Of a stretch of DNA of 64,000 bases, positions 12,682 to 23,438 are shown one piece after another (the first letter of the stretch is position 1; each line of letters begins with the position of its first letter). Made by a program: the position numbers and the translations under genes. This stretch comes from Blastomyces gilchristii SLH14081. Lineage: Eukaryota > Ascomycota > Eurotiomycetes > Onygenales > Ajellomycetaceae. The notes under the pieces were generated by a model. The model saw only the letters and a list, made by a program, of their open reading frames with translations. It did no database searches and was not told where the DNA came from. Location of the stretch: assembly GCF_000003855.2 (NCBI RefSeq), contig NW_003101680.1, forward strand, positions 3,663,753-3,727,752, in the 5' to 3' direction.

Positions 12682-13327
12682 TACGGAGTATTGCAAGGCC
12701 ATGACTTTCACAATGCCAAAAGTAGTCCTTCACACAAGCAGACATGGGTGTACTTCAACAGCTACATACTATCAAATTTGATGAATGCTAGGTTTGGGCC
12801 CATTTTACCTCAGATGCTAATATGCTCAGAGACAGTCAGATAAATCCTCTCAAGAGAGAGATTATAGAACTATTCCACACCAGCCCTGAGAAGTTAAGTC
12901 TGAACCTAGCATCCTTTCTTCTTTCCTTTACAAATCCTTACTTTGTGATTGATTGTAACAATTTTTGAAGAATTTTCTTGTACATTCTTCAATTGAATTG
13001 TTTTATGTCTATACTGTATTTGAAAACTTTCAAAATTGCACATAACACTTGTCTTTTGCACATCTGGTGGTATGAGGGGATTCTGATTGTTGCGCTCTGT
13101 CACAAGCCCTCTGGCTTCTGTTCACCCCTTTCCCACTTCAGATCAACTTGCAACATACAGAATACGTGCAAACCACTGTGCAAGCATCGCCAGAACCCGG
13201 CGCTTAAGGCGAGATGAGGTGACTTACTCCTGAGGACGAGACTAATATTCTTATTGCCCTTAAAGACCATGAACAAACAGTCAAATAATACTCTCATCTC
13301 CTCAAACACTCAACCTTAATCCAGAAA
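12682..13327. other. Decayed sequence between two kinase remnants
   Basis: It contains protein-like strings with stops between them, for example HDFHNAKSSPSHKQTWVYFN and RFGPILPQM in the plus strand, which I cannot assign. The first nine bases are a TACGGAGTA motif. Probably relict coding DNA of the same island. Confidence 0.35.
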
Positions 13328-14218
13328 GCCGCTGTCCATCACCTAGGTTTATCTCCAGAGAAATGTGAGACTGATGGTCTCAACAACTTGCTGTCTGAAA
13401 GCTTCAATGTCTATATCTCTATCATTGTTTGCAGCTACAAAGTGATGTTGATGCGGTTCTCAATATTGCATCAGGTTGGCAAATCATTTTGATTAGGCAA
13501 TGCAGATGAAAAATATGATGTGAAGCAGTCACTTATGCATGGATGAAGGAGAATTGTCCTTCCATATTAGTGTCTAAGCTCTATGAATTTGCTCTATCAA
13601 CAGGCCAAAGTGTAAGTTTTCAGACCTGATATGCATCATCTGATCAGGAGTATATGACTCACAGAAATAATAGTTCACAGCTACTGAGAGACTGCCAGTC
13701 CTTCCTCAATATTTTCATTATCTTTGATGTTACATGCTTAAGCTGTTTAGATAGGAACCACCATCTAGATATGTTCCCTGTCAGGGCCCATGTTTGAGTG
13801 ATCTCAAAGCTGGGTATCTTCTAATCTCATACTGGCTCACTGACTAGAGTGTGAATGCAATTGACACGAGTCTCTTTACTCCTCTCCATCAAGAGTTTGT
13901 GGGCATTCTGAAGCAGGAGGAGAAGCAGTCTTACAAGAACATACAATATCATTTTCAAAGAATATGAGTCCGAGATGGAAGAACAAGATGTTCTGGTTTT
14001 TGTTAGTGCTCACGTCACTGGCTGGTCTTTCTCAGATATCTTACAACCACATCTGGCCGGAAGTCGCAGGAGACAGTGTTGACAGGGGGTGGTTTCTGAA
14101 GATCATAATGCACTTTTGGATGCAAAATATAGAAGCTTTTATAGTGAAGAAACTGGGAGACAAAACTGCCTATGATAAGAAGCTACAGGAGGAGTTTGAT
14201 ATTGCGCCTACCACCTAG
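13328..14218 (+). pseudogene. Internally deleted APH-like phosphotransferase gene
   Basis: The start matches the N-terminal block of a large Eurotiomycete APH-like family: HHLGLSPEKCE followed by SESFNVYI (13328 on). The next conserved block reads AVTYAWMKENCPS and LYEFALSTGQS, then a plausible 62-base intron (13612-13673, GTAAGT to TAG) and FTATERLPVLPQYFHYL, PSRYVPCQGPCL and LKAGYLLISY. The sequence then jumps to HQEFVGILKQEEKQ and a C-terminal block FWFLLVLTSLAGL to KLGDKTAYDKKLQEEFD, ending in TAG. In the family about 200 residues separate the YLLI block from the HEEF block, including the catalytic HxDxxxxN-like loop and the metal-binding Asp. That core is missing here, and stops and frame changes occur upstream, so the gene is dead. 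The last 84 codons remain open from 13964. Confidence 0.65.
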
Positions 14219-14229
14219 GCCATTCTGCC

Positions 14230-14707
14230 TCAGCTTTCTTGGTTCTCCCTTTCTATTGCCTCAAGAACTTCTCGATACATGTTTTCTTCCCCGTTCCTCT
14301 TTCGATGGATCTGAGTGGCTTCTCCAGACAAGCTGAGCAGGGCTAATATTTTTCTATCTATTGTAGTCGCCTCCTCGACTGCCGCGCTGTACGATGAAGA
14401 GGAATATCGATCCGCAGTGCTTCCTGCTCTATCAGCCGCCGCTACATGCAGACTCCTTTCGGATTCGGACAGGTTTTCTTTCGCTTCTTCTGCCGCCATC
14501 AGGATGCGTAGATCATGCTTGGCCTTTTCCATTCTTCTTTGGTGGGTGTGGTGTCCCTAGCAAACCGATAACAATCGTGCCACTTTCAGGACTGTTGGCC
14601 CAATTTGGAAAGTTCACCGAATCGCGATTGTGGAGATAGTAACATAGTAACTGTAGATGGTCGCGAAACTCTCGCGAGCTCTTTTGATCTTTTGTCTTCG
14701 TGCTCAT
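14230..14707 (-). CDS. Small hypothetical helical protein (two-exon model)
   Basis: Two open frames join in frame if a 61-base intron (14617-14557, GTGAAC to CTAG) is removed: exon 1 14707-14618 and exon 2 14556-14230, about 138 aa. Exon 2 is mostly charged helix (KHDLRILMAAEEAKENLSES; EENMYREVLEAIERE) with a Ser-rich middle. No domain recognised. The donor is weak and no clear branch point is visible, so an alternative is a frameshifted relict like its neighbour. It begins 11 bases past the stop of the dead kinase gene and is convergent to it. Confidence 0.35.
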
Positions 14708-15468
14708 TATAAAGCGGTCACAAATCCCAACCTGATAAGCTACTCTCCTTCGTCCACCATTGAGTATAACTAGATAACTTGATCATACCTAATTGCGGGA
14801 GGCTAGAATAGAAAACTTAACTAGACAGCGGGCTTGGGCAGTCTGGAGTGGATTGGCGGGGTAACTGAGTATAGTAGAAGATATTCAAGTATATACTCAT
14901 GAAGATCTGAATTATCTGGGTATTGGTGTAGAATATCTATAGTGAAGTAGCAGCAGGCATAACTCTATCTGAGGATACCGAGCTTGCCTTTCATAAGTTC
15001 CTACCAGAGTTGGCACCTCAACACGAGTATTTCAAGTAAATGATCTGGGAGAGGAATTAAATCAAAACGCGGTGGAGGGAGTCGCATCTTTAAATTCTAG
15101 ATTAATATCTTTATACTCTAGCTAACGAACTCGATCTATCTAGTCTTGAGTAGAAGAAACGTAACTACATGCGCCGGGAAGACTTTGTACAGTACATGGC
15201 AACTGAGAAGAATTCTCGTGTTGGTTGCTGAGTGGAGAATTTAGTTTCCACAGCTGCGATATAAGAAAAGCAAGCATGGTATGTGGGTAAAATATGTTGG
15301 TATCGACAGCTAGAAAACCAAGTAAAATATACATGGAAGAATTGAAACGGTCAAGTAGGTATTGGAAACCATTTTGCAATGTAGATTTCCTCGTAAATCG
15401 ATTGAATATCCCTCAAATAGATAAGTTTGATTACTGGGATGATCTTCAGATGGTATATCGATTGAACT
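14708..15468. other. AT-rich intergenic region
   Basis: No supportable gene. It separates the accessory island from the 3' end of the OPA3-like gene. Frames near 15140-15560 are short and run antisense into OPA3. Confidence 0.5.
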
Positions 15469-16409
15469 TTATTTGGAGACTTGAGACGGTAATGGCGAAG
15501 AGGAAGACGGTTGCGAAGAGTCACTCAAAGGTTTGTATGCGGATGAGGAGACAATGGGACTAGAGTAATTGCCAGTCTCAGGAGCAGTCGTACTGTCGAC
15601 AGTCGCTTTCCTGGGCCATTTAAAATAGCCAACAACCTGAGATATCCAACCAGGCTTTTCGATCTCTTCCTCCTCTTCATCAACATCCCAAACATCCCGT
15701 GGTAAGATGCGTTTTATGCTTTTCGGCGACTGTTTCTCCAGCCTTGCTTTCAGCTGTATAACTTCCCGCTCTAACGCAACGAGACCGCGCCGCGCCGCCC
15801 TTTCGGACTCTTCCAATTCAGCGAGGCGTTCTGCTACATCCTCTCTTCTTGATGTTTCTTTCCTTCGTGCTCTGAACGCCTCGAATACTATCAAACCACC
15901 TGCAACCAGAAACAGAAATGTTTCACTAATAAATGTTGCTCCAGAATCAATGGCTTTCGCTTCTGAAAGTGGTCGGATTCGTATGGGCGGAGGCGGTTTC
16001 GGAGGCTCTTGGGCCTTTTCCTTTAGTTTTGCGGCAAGTGACTCTTCAAGCTTGGTTTGTGCTTCTGTTTTCACGGTCGTGATACCATGCTTTTGTTTGG
16101 TCGCGAGGGCTTCAGCAGCAGCCTCTCGCGCCACCTGTTTTTCTATCGCCGCAGCGTTCTGTAGGAGACCCAGCCGTAGGCGCATATCCATCCGGTGGAG
16201 GGACTGGGCAAAGGAAACACATAACCGTCGGAATCGCTCATGTTCACGCGCTTGTGCTTTGATTTGGTTCTTTGGTTTTTTTCGGTATCCAGTTAGCTTT
16301 CAAGGTCGCTAAGAACAGCGCAGATGCGCATTTGCTGGCTCCAGCTTACAGCAATAGGTTTTGACAATGTTCGGATGACCAGCGAGGATATTTTAAGAGT
16401 CACGGACAT
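15469..16409 (-). CDS. OPA3: OPA3-like mitochondrial protein
   Basis: Two exons, 16409-16350 and 16269-15469, giving about 286 aa. Exon 1 encodes MSVTLKISSLVIRTLSKPIA; exon 2 continues NQIKAQAREHERFRRLCVSF and MDMRLRLGLL, the OPA3-domain signature including the mitochondrial-targeting start and the NxIK block. A hydrophobic segment, TFLFLVAGGLIVFEAF, lies about two thirds along and is flanked by a Pro-rich linker (EPPKPPPPIRIRP) and a coiled coil (RLAELEESERAARRGLVALE). A Ser/Pro-rich tail follows. Human OPA3 is about 180 aa, so this form has a long C-terminal extension, as is usual for filamentous fungal versions. OPA3 family members act in mitochondrial membranes; their molecular activity is unsettled. 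The intron has a GTAAGC donor and an AAAG acceptor, with a clear CTAAC branch sequence upstream of it. Confidence 0.88.
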
Positions 16410-17140
16410 TCTTGGGTGAGTGTACGTTGTAAGTCTGTAGCTTTGAAGAGGGGTTCCACGATGTGCGGAATCATGCTAGTGAAGTTGCAACAGCCTCCAT
16501 TACTTGGAACCGGAGACTACACGACGTCCAGGGTCCGGCTGATGAACGGGATATCGGGCGATTTTAGGACGAGAGTCGAAGTTCCGCTGCGTCAATGAAT
16601 ACTGCGTCGGTCGTTGCTGATTGGCTCTGAGCCCTCAGGTGGATTACATAAGGAGATGGCCTAAAAGGGCTTAGTCTGTGTTATCATTTTTCCGTTTCCG
16701 GGCCAATGTTTACAATATTCCACTTTGAGAAACTCAATCACTGTTCGATGTCGATTCCTTCACGGCTCCATGCGACAAGGCAGTAAATCGCTGCTACGGC
16801 ATTCAATAATAGCCCAGCGTGTTGTGGCATTTAATAGAACACATCAAGGTTGCGGTGAATACTATTCTTTACTCTGCATGTTAGTATTGTGGATATCGCC
16901 TCGTCGCATCTTTGTTAGTTCTGTCAAGTCCTGCTATCCAAACTCTATGAGACGGCTAACCAAAATCACCTTGATTCAAACCAACAATATAGCCCGTGGC
17001 AAACTTCAAACCTGCTCTATGAGAAACCGAATTTTTGCTCTAAAATATATCACTTGTTAATATAATTTGAACTGTCCAACGATTCCTGCTTGTCGCGATC
17101 GCATGAGCTCGATAAAGGAGGTACCCTTGTACATACCACG
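16410..17140. promoter_or_regulatory. Divergent promoter region of OPA3 and Polo kinase
   Basis: 731 bases between two head-to-head start codons (16409 minus, 17141 plus). No gene supported inside. An in-frame non-ATG extension of the kinase frame reaches back to about 17090, but the first ATG in that frame is 17141; an out-of-frame ATG lies at 17103 and would read only a few codons. Confidence 0.5.
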
Positions 17141-20100
17141 ATGGAGGCATTGTCACCTCGCTCAACCAACATTCTCTCCAAGCCCAAGACCGACCCTATA
17201 ATGAAGGCGAGCGCCAAAGATGCACCGCCTCAAAAGGCGCGGTCCGCCAAAAACCACGCCCCCCCACCTCCTGCTACGGTTCGTGAGCCTGAAGATGGGG
17301 GGGAGGAATACATCACTGGCAAATTTTTAGGAAAAGGGGGATTTGCCGTATGTTATGAAGGGAGGCTTGCGCGAAATAACAGGGTATATGCGATGAAAGT
17401 GGTAAAATCGGAAATGAACCAGAGGAAAATGGAGGAGAAGGTATGAGATAACAATTTGGGGAACCCGACATTTTGCACCTTATGGTGTCTAACTTTCCGC
17501 ACGTACAGTTCCGGACCGAGCTCCAGATACACTCAAAAATGCGCCATCCCAACATTGTTGGTTTCTACAGGGCATTTGCCTTCGAACAAAACACTTATGT
17601 CATTTTGGAATTGTGCCCCAATGGCTCGGTGTCGGATATGGTGAGGAAGCGGAAATACCTGAGCTTGCCCGAAGTCAGGAGATTTATGATTCAGCTTTGC
17701 GGGGCGGTTAAATATATGCATAAGAGAAACGTGGCCCATCGAGACCTGAAAATGGGGAATCTGTTTCTCGACCGGAATATGGACATCAAAGTTGGAGACT
17801 TTGGCCTAGCTGCTATTATCCTGTCGGAGAAGGACGAAAAGCGACGGAGAACACTATGTGGAACTCCAAATTATATTGCGCCGGAAGTTTTGGATAAGAG
17901 CAAGGGAGGCCATAATCAAAAGGTTGACATATGGTCGCTTGGCGTAATTTTGTGAGTGGACCTTACTAGCGGCTTGAATAACGTCAGTTCTGTGAATTAA
18001 CCGTTGGTCCTAGTTTTGCCATGCTCACGGGATACCCCCCATTTCAATCGAAGACGCAGGACGAAATCTACAAGAAAGTCAAAAATCTTACATATGTCTG
18101 GCCCAAGGAGTCCGAGGGTGCTAATTACATTCCAGTGGAGGCAAAGCACTTGGTCAGCTCCTGCCTGAATTTGAACGAGGATGAACGACCGGAGCCCGAC
18201 CAGATTGTTGATCACGCATTTTTCAATATGTACAATGGCTGTATACCACGTCAACTGGACCCAGCCACACGCCTCGCTCCACCTACCTGGCTGACAACCC
18301 AAGACCCTCGAGGAGACCGTATGAGTCACGGATATAGTCTGGACCATGACTCGAAGTATTTGGGGAAAATAGCCCATGCGAAAAACTCCAATGAGCGATA
18401 TCTTATTTGCAAAAACGAGTTTTACACAGAATGTGGGGTTGGTAGGACTTCTACTGGATCAATTAGGAGGCCAGCAGGGAAACGGTGTTCCAAATCTGCC
18501 TTCGCTGAATGTGCTGCTGAAGAAGAAAGGGGGATGCAGCCCATCGTCCCCATACCAGAAGATCTAGTCTACAGCTATTACACCGGATCCAATGGAGATT
18601 GGAGCCATACAACGGAAGAGGATGATGCTCGGCCCGATCCTGATAGTCCCATTGAGGGTGAAGTGCTTCCCAAAACGCGTAACGCATCGTATAAACAGCA
18701 AGCCGCCACAGTTGCTCGCATAACATCGGCTTTGGCTGCACAGATTCGCCGCAAAGAAGCTCAAACCCAAAGCCATGCAGCTCTCCTACGGCAGCAAGCT
18801 GTGCCACAACGACAGCCAACAATGAACCCCTCGTCTTCCCAACACCCTCAAGGTGATATTAAAGACACCGCAGAAAATGGCATTCAGACCGAGACCATTC
18901 CTCCCCAGCGGCTGCTGAATGAGCGACCAATCCGGGCACGGAGGGTAGTGTCTGGTTATTCTGCATCTGTCCGCGACAGGAACATATCGTTGACTTCCGC
19001 CTTGCCTAAATCCAATTCGGAACCAATTAATTTGACCATCGGAAAAACGAGATCACAGTCGAGGCTACAAATGGCAGCGTTGACGCGAGAGAGAAACGAA
19101 TTAGCACTGGAAGCCAATGAAGTGAACCCGCTAGATATCAGAAATAAAGACATGTTTGCTTCGGTTCGCGGGATGCCTGCGAGAACAGTTAGAGTCGACC
19201 CGCGCGAGACAGAAAGACAGCGACCGTGGGAACAGCCAGTGAACTCACAGCAACAACAATCTCGTGATGTGAAACTGGATGAGAGGTCCAGGAGCGCTAA
19301 CAGTAGTGGAAGTAATGGCAGCAAATCCACCAGCTCTTCTAACAAATCACGATCCACACTTGGGCTTAGTCCTCTAATACATCCCGACGAACATGCAGAA
19401 CTTATGCCGGGGACGACCGCCAGTGAAGTTTTGACTGATTTGAGAACATACCTTAGAAGCTTTGGGCATCTGGAATCATTGACAGCATCGACTTCAAGGA
19501 CACGGCAACGGCAACAATTTTCATCACTCTCCGATCCACATCCCTATGTCGTCAAGTGGGTGGACTATACGAATAGGTACGGTATCGGGTACGTTTTGGA
19601 CGACGGAAGCGTGGGCTGCGTTTTCAAAGCAGAGCACGGCCGCCCAGCCAGCTGCGTTGTGGTCCGGAATGGAGAACGGCATATCCGTCGGAAAGCCTAT
19701 GCGAAAGAAAATCCTCGTAGTGCATATGCGGATGCCGATCAACTCGTGCCAAGGAATGGTCAACCTGTGGAATTTTATGAAAATGTTGATGTACAAGACA
19801 ATTCATACTCTGGCGGTGGAACGAGAAGGGTGCTTGTTCAGCCGGATGCATTTGAAGTGAGGAATCAAAATGGCCCCGGTGGGCCCGGCATAAAAGTTCG
19901 GATGAATTCTGGAGTTGACTGTGCAAGGTGTGATGCGGAGAAAGTCAAACGAGTCAAGCTTGTCGACCAGTTCGGCAAATATATGATTGGAACATTGGGA
20001 AGGAGTGTGGATGAAAACTGCCCTCCCGAGGATGAGAGAAACTATAGATTTTCCGGCAAAATCGGTCAATATGTCAAATTCTATCAGCGACTAGGGAATG

Positions 20101-20861
20101 TTGGCATATGGGGTTTTGGGGATGGAGCGTTCCAGGTTCGTACTGCCTAGAGCAATCTGATATCGTGGAACTATCTAACTTTCTCTCCTATTCAATTATA
20201 GTTCAATTTTCCGGATCATACTAAACTTGTTATTTCACTGCCACGACATGGATCGCAAGGCTCGTCGGAGCCACAGCCTTGCCAGGCAGATTTTTATCAT
20301 CTTTCTCCATCTGCGGCACGCTACCTATCAACCAGGGGCAGAATGCATCCAGCAGGTTTTGATACCAGAGCCGTTATATCTGAAAACCTGAACACCTATC
20401 TCGCCGCACTCTCAGGTCATCCTATCCACCCATCCGGAATTAGCAGCAGTCGGTTTTGCGATATATTAGAGGCGAATGCGTTCCGCGACAAATTAGACTT
20501 CGTTCAACAGGTTCTGCGGAGCTGGTTTGAGAGCAGGAGGTTAGGTAACAGAGTACTGCTACGGAATACATCATCGACGACCATTAATACTGGTCCAGAT
20601 AAAACCATCCCTGACAACTTAACATCCAAACGAGGCTACCGCGGCGAAATATTTTGGGACGGTGCTCAGGAGAAATCCTGGTTGACGCCGTCTGGGGGTA
20701 AATTTGTGTGGGTTACTGTTGGCGCCCATGGCGGCGACGGCGAGTATTTTGCCGTACAGCTCAAGGGAAATCCTGAAGGCGGAACAGTCGAGTGCGTTGG
20801 CGCTGAACAGATACAAGATCTGCAAGATCAATTGATGGCGTTAACTGTGCGGTCGGGTTAA
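17141..20861 (+). CDS. plkA: Polo-like serine/threonine kinase
   Basis: Four exons: 17141-17440, 17509-17951, 18014-20135 and 20202-20861, giving about 1174 aa. The kinase domain shows GKGGFAVCYEG, the ATP-binding Lys near 86 (YAMKVVK), HRDLKMGN near 177, DFGLA near 197 and the activation-loop Thr near 215 (TLCGTPNYIAPE). A long disordered linker of several hundred residues follows, with poly-Ser and Gln-rich tracts, then polo box 1 (YVVKWVDYTNRYGIGYVLDD) and polo box 2 after an inserted segment. Polo kinases of yeast and animals are about 600-700 aa; the length and split polo-box region fit Aspergillus PlkA. It controls mitotic entry, spindle assembly and septation. Intron 3 (20136-20201) has the weak donor GTTCGT but a CTAAC branch point; reading through it gives a stop after five codons. 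Confidence 0.95.
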
Positions 20862-21797
20862 AAGGAGCTGGTGCTGGTGCTGGTGATACCATTTAATTAT
20901 TTTCTTTTTTGCCCCTTTTTTGTGATATCCGAATACTACGTTCCGCTATGTTGATTGTTATCCTTTCTTGTTTTCTTTTCTCCTCTTTGGCTTGGTGTTT
21001 TGGGGTTCTTTTCTACTACTCATTTTTTTTTCTTTTCTTTTATATACACATTCTTCTTCAACTCAGCGTTTTGCATTTTTACTTCTCTGCATTCCCTCGC
21101 TCATCGAATGCCTTTGACCTTCATGGTTCATTTTAACGAAGTTACGCAGCGCCTGTCACTTTCTCCTGGTTTCTAGCATGGTACTAGGCCTTTCCGTTCT
21201 CTTGTTCATTTAACTGGCGTGACTGTGCTCTGATTCTTTGATTCTTCTGATCTTAACTTCTACCTTGAGTTGCCCATCTCCGGTCACGGATATGGGCATT
21301 CTTACTACTTTTTTTTTTTTTTTTTTTTTTCTTTTTTCTTTTTTTTCCTATTCTAGTCTACTCTATCCAGCGACCTGAGCGTGTAAATGTGCGAATCATT
21401 CTGAAATTGGACGGTTTCATTGTTCTATTGGTTCGTTCTCGATGTTCCCTATCGAGTTTTGCTACGGCGGCGAGTATAATTGGTGATAGTTGACTTGTGG
21501 TTGATGCGATGAGCAGTATATATATAGCATAGATATTCTCTATAGTAATTGAAGCGATGACACGGAATGTGAATAGCCGGCAGATATCTGAATTCATATC
21601 CACGCTTTTCCTCACCTAGAGCCGACGTAACGGGAATAGCTTATACCATAGAAAGCAATTCATAGTCATTCAAACTGAAATGTTTATACTCTATTTTAAA
21701 AATGATCTACACTCTACACTATCATAAAAATGGACGTAGACATATCAATCTACATACTGTATACTTTATTGCGCTCAGCTGTTCATGTTCAACGAGA
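20862..21797. other. Intergenic: Polo 3' flank and dehydrogenase 3' flank
   Basis: Convergent region. Three GCTGGT hexamers follow the kinase stop (about 20866-20884), then a pyrimidine-rich 3' flank and a T run of about 22 bases from 21309. No gene supported. Confidence 0.6.
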
Positions 21798-23438
21798 CTA
21801 GTATCCCGCTTTTCTCCTGTAAAGATTAATCAATGGCTCGCCCTTCTCCAATCGGCCCAAATTCACCTTTAACACATCCAAAGCCCTCTGCATATACTCA
21901 ATCCCTAACGAACTTATATGGGGTGTAATATGCAAATTCGGTGCATCCCACAGCGGATGGTCAGCCGGCAGCGGCTCTGGTTCCGTTACATCAATCGCCG
22001 CCCCACCCAGCTCGCCAGACTTCAAACTCGCCATCAACGCGTCCTGGTCAATCACCTTGCCCCTGGAGATGTTGGTGAGGAAAGGACGGCGGGTGGTGCG
22101 GGTGCAGGATTTGGAGAGCAAGGCCATTTCTTCTGCACCGATGAGATATTCCGTCGAAGGCGTCAGCGGGACCGCCACTAGGAGGTGGTCCAGGTTCTGC
22201 GACAGGAAGTCGTGGAGAGCGGCTTTGTCGGTGCCGCTGTGCCAGGATATCGGTAGGCTGCCGTCGGGGTCACCGGTGTTCGGGACTATGTAGCCAGTAT
22301 CTCGCCGGGATTCAGGGGTCGGCCGCGGAGAGACGGTAAATGCCAGCACTTGCATGCCCATGGCGACAGCGACACGGGCGACTGCGAACAAGCTGTGTTA
22401 GCGGTGGTATTTTTGCGCACGGGGAATATTGTACTGGCCTCGAACGTTTCGCAATAATAGAAATGTAAAGAAGTCAAGGTGGGGGTAAGAAAAATTTAGA
22501 ATTGACCGAAATTGTGGGGTTAATACCTTGCCGCCCAATACTTCCATACCCCAAAATGCCCACTCTTTTGCCTACATTATCCTCCATCTTGTTGATGAGG
22601 CTCTGATTATGCGTCCAAATATGCTTCCTTTGCCATTCGGAAGTTTGGTCATACATCTTGGAAGACACGAGCCAGTTCATCACCACCCATTCGGCGATCG
22701 GTGGGCCGTGGATGCCGGAGGTCGTTGTGAGATCAATATTAGTGTCTGTCACCAGCGGGTGGTTTAAGTAGCGGTCCATGCCCGCAGAGATTACATGGAC
22801 CAGTTTCACACTAAATGCAAAAGATATGGTCCGTTAGTAATGACTTCTCAGGCGCAAGTGTTTAACTGGATTGTCGCATTGTCGCTAGTAGCAAGGAACA
22901 GGGTCGTTGCGTACTTGGGAATGTCCTCGAGTGTCGGCGCATAATGTAGCATACACAAAATGGTTGCTGAATTCAGGAGGTCTGCAAAAGCCAGAATAAT
23001 TAGCAAAATTAAATTCAAATTGTTCCCAACTGAACGATGCCGAAGAAGGGAGCCATGAAAAACGAACGAAAAGAAATCGTAGAAGAAACCCGGATTACAA
23101 AATATACAACAAGGAGCGTATCAAATTGGGTATATAGGTTCTTCATACTCAACATTATGACCGAACAAAAAAAATAAATATGGTTGGATCATCGTACTGT
23201 ACATTCACGTCTGGCAGCGCACATAACTAGTGGTAAATATATCGTGGGAGCAAGTTTACATGTTAGGATTAAACCCACCTTTTGGCACAGCACCATTGAC
23301 CTGCGTTTCACGCTGCTGCTCAAAGTAAGACACTCGAATATGCGGAAAGCTTTTGCGGATATCATTTATCAAGGCGGCTGGTTCGGGGAACGGAAGAATC
23401 ACCACAAGGTGTTCTTGCGACGAGGGAGCGTCACCCAT
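21798..23438 (-). CDS. D-isomer-specific 2-hydroxyacid dehydrogenase family protein
   Basis: Four exons: 23438-23279, 22981-22915, 22810-22527 and 22381-21798, about 364 aa. The NAD(P)-binding domain starts GILGYGSIGRQ, with the GxGxxG nucleotide fold, and the family's catalytic trio is visible: Arg in NISRGKVID, Glu in AIDVTEPEPLP and His in ITPHISS. The N-terminal part (EHLVVILPFPEPAALIND, HVISAGMDRYLNHP) forms the split catalytic domain. Such enzymes reduce 2-keto acids such as glyoxylate or hydroxypyruvate to D-2-hydroxy acids; the substrate cannot be told from sequence here. The start at 23438 is the first ATG; upstream in-frame codons begin only with TTG. Intron 3 (22526-22382) is longer than its neighbours. 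The phase fits at every junction. Confidence 0.88.

Noticed and set aside
17090..17140. N-terminal extension of the Polo kinase frame
   Set aside because: The extension begins with a non-ATG codon; the first in-frame ATG is 17141.
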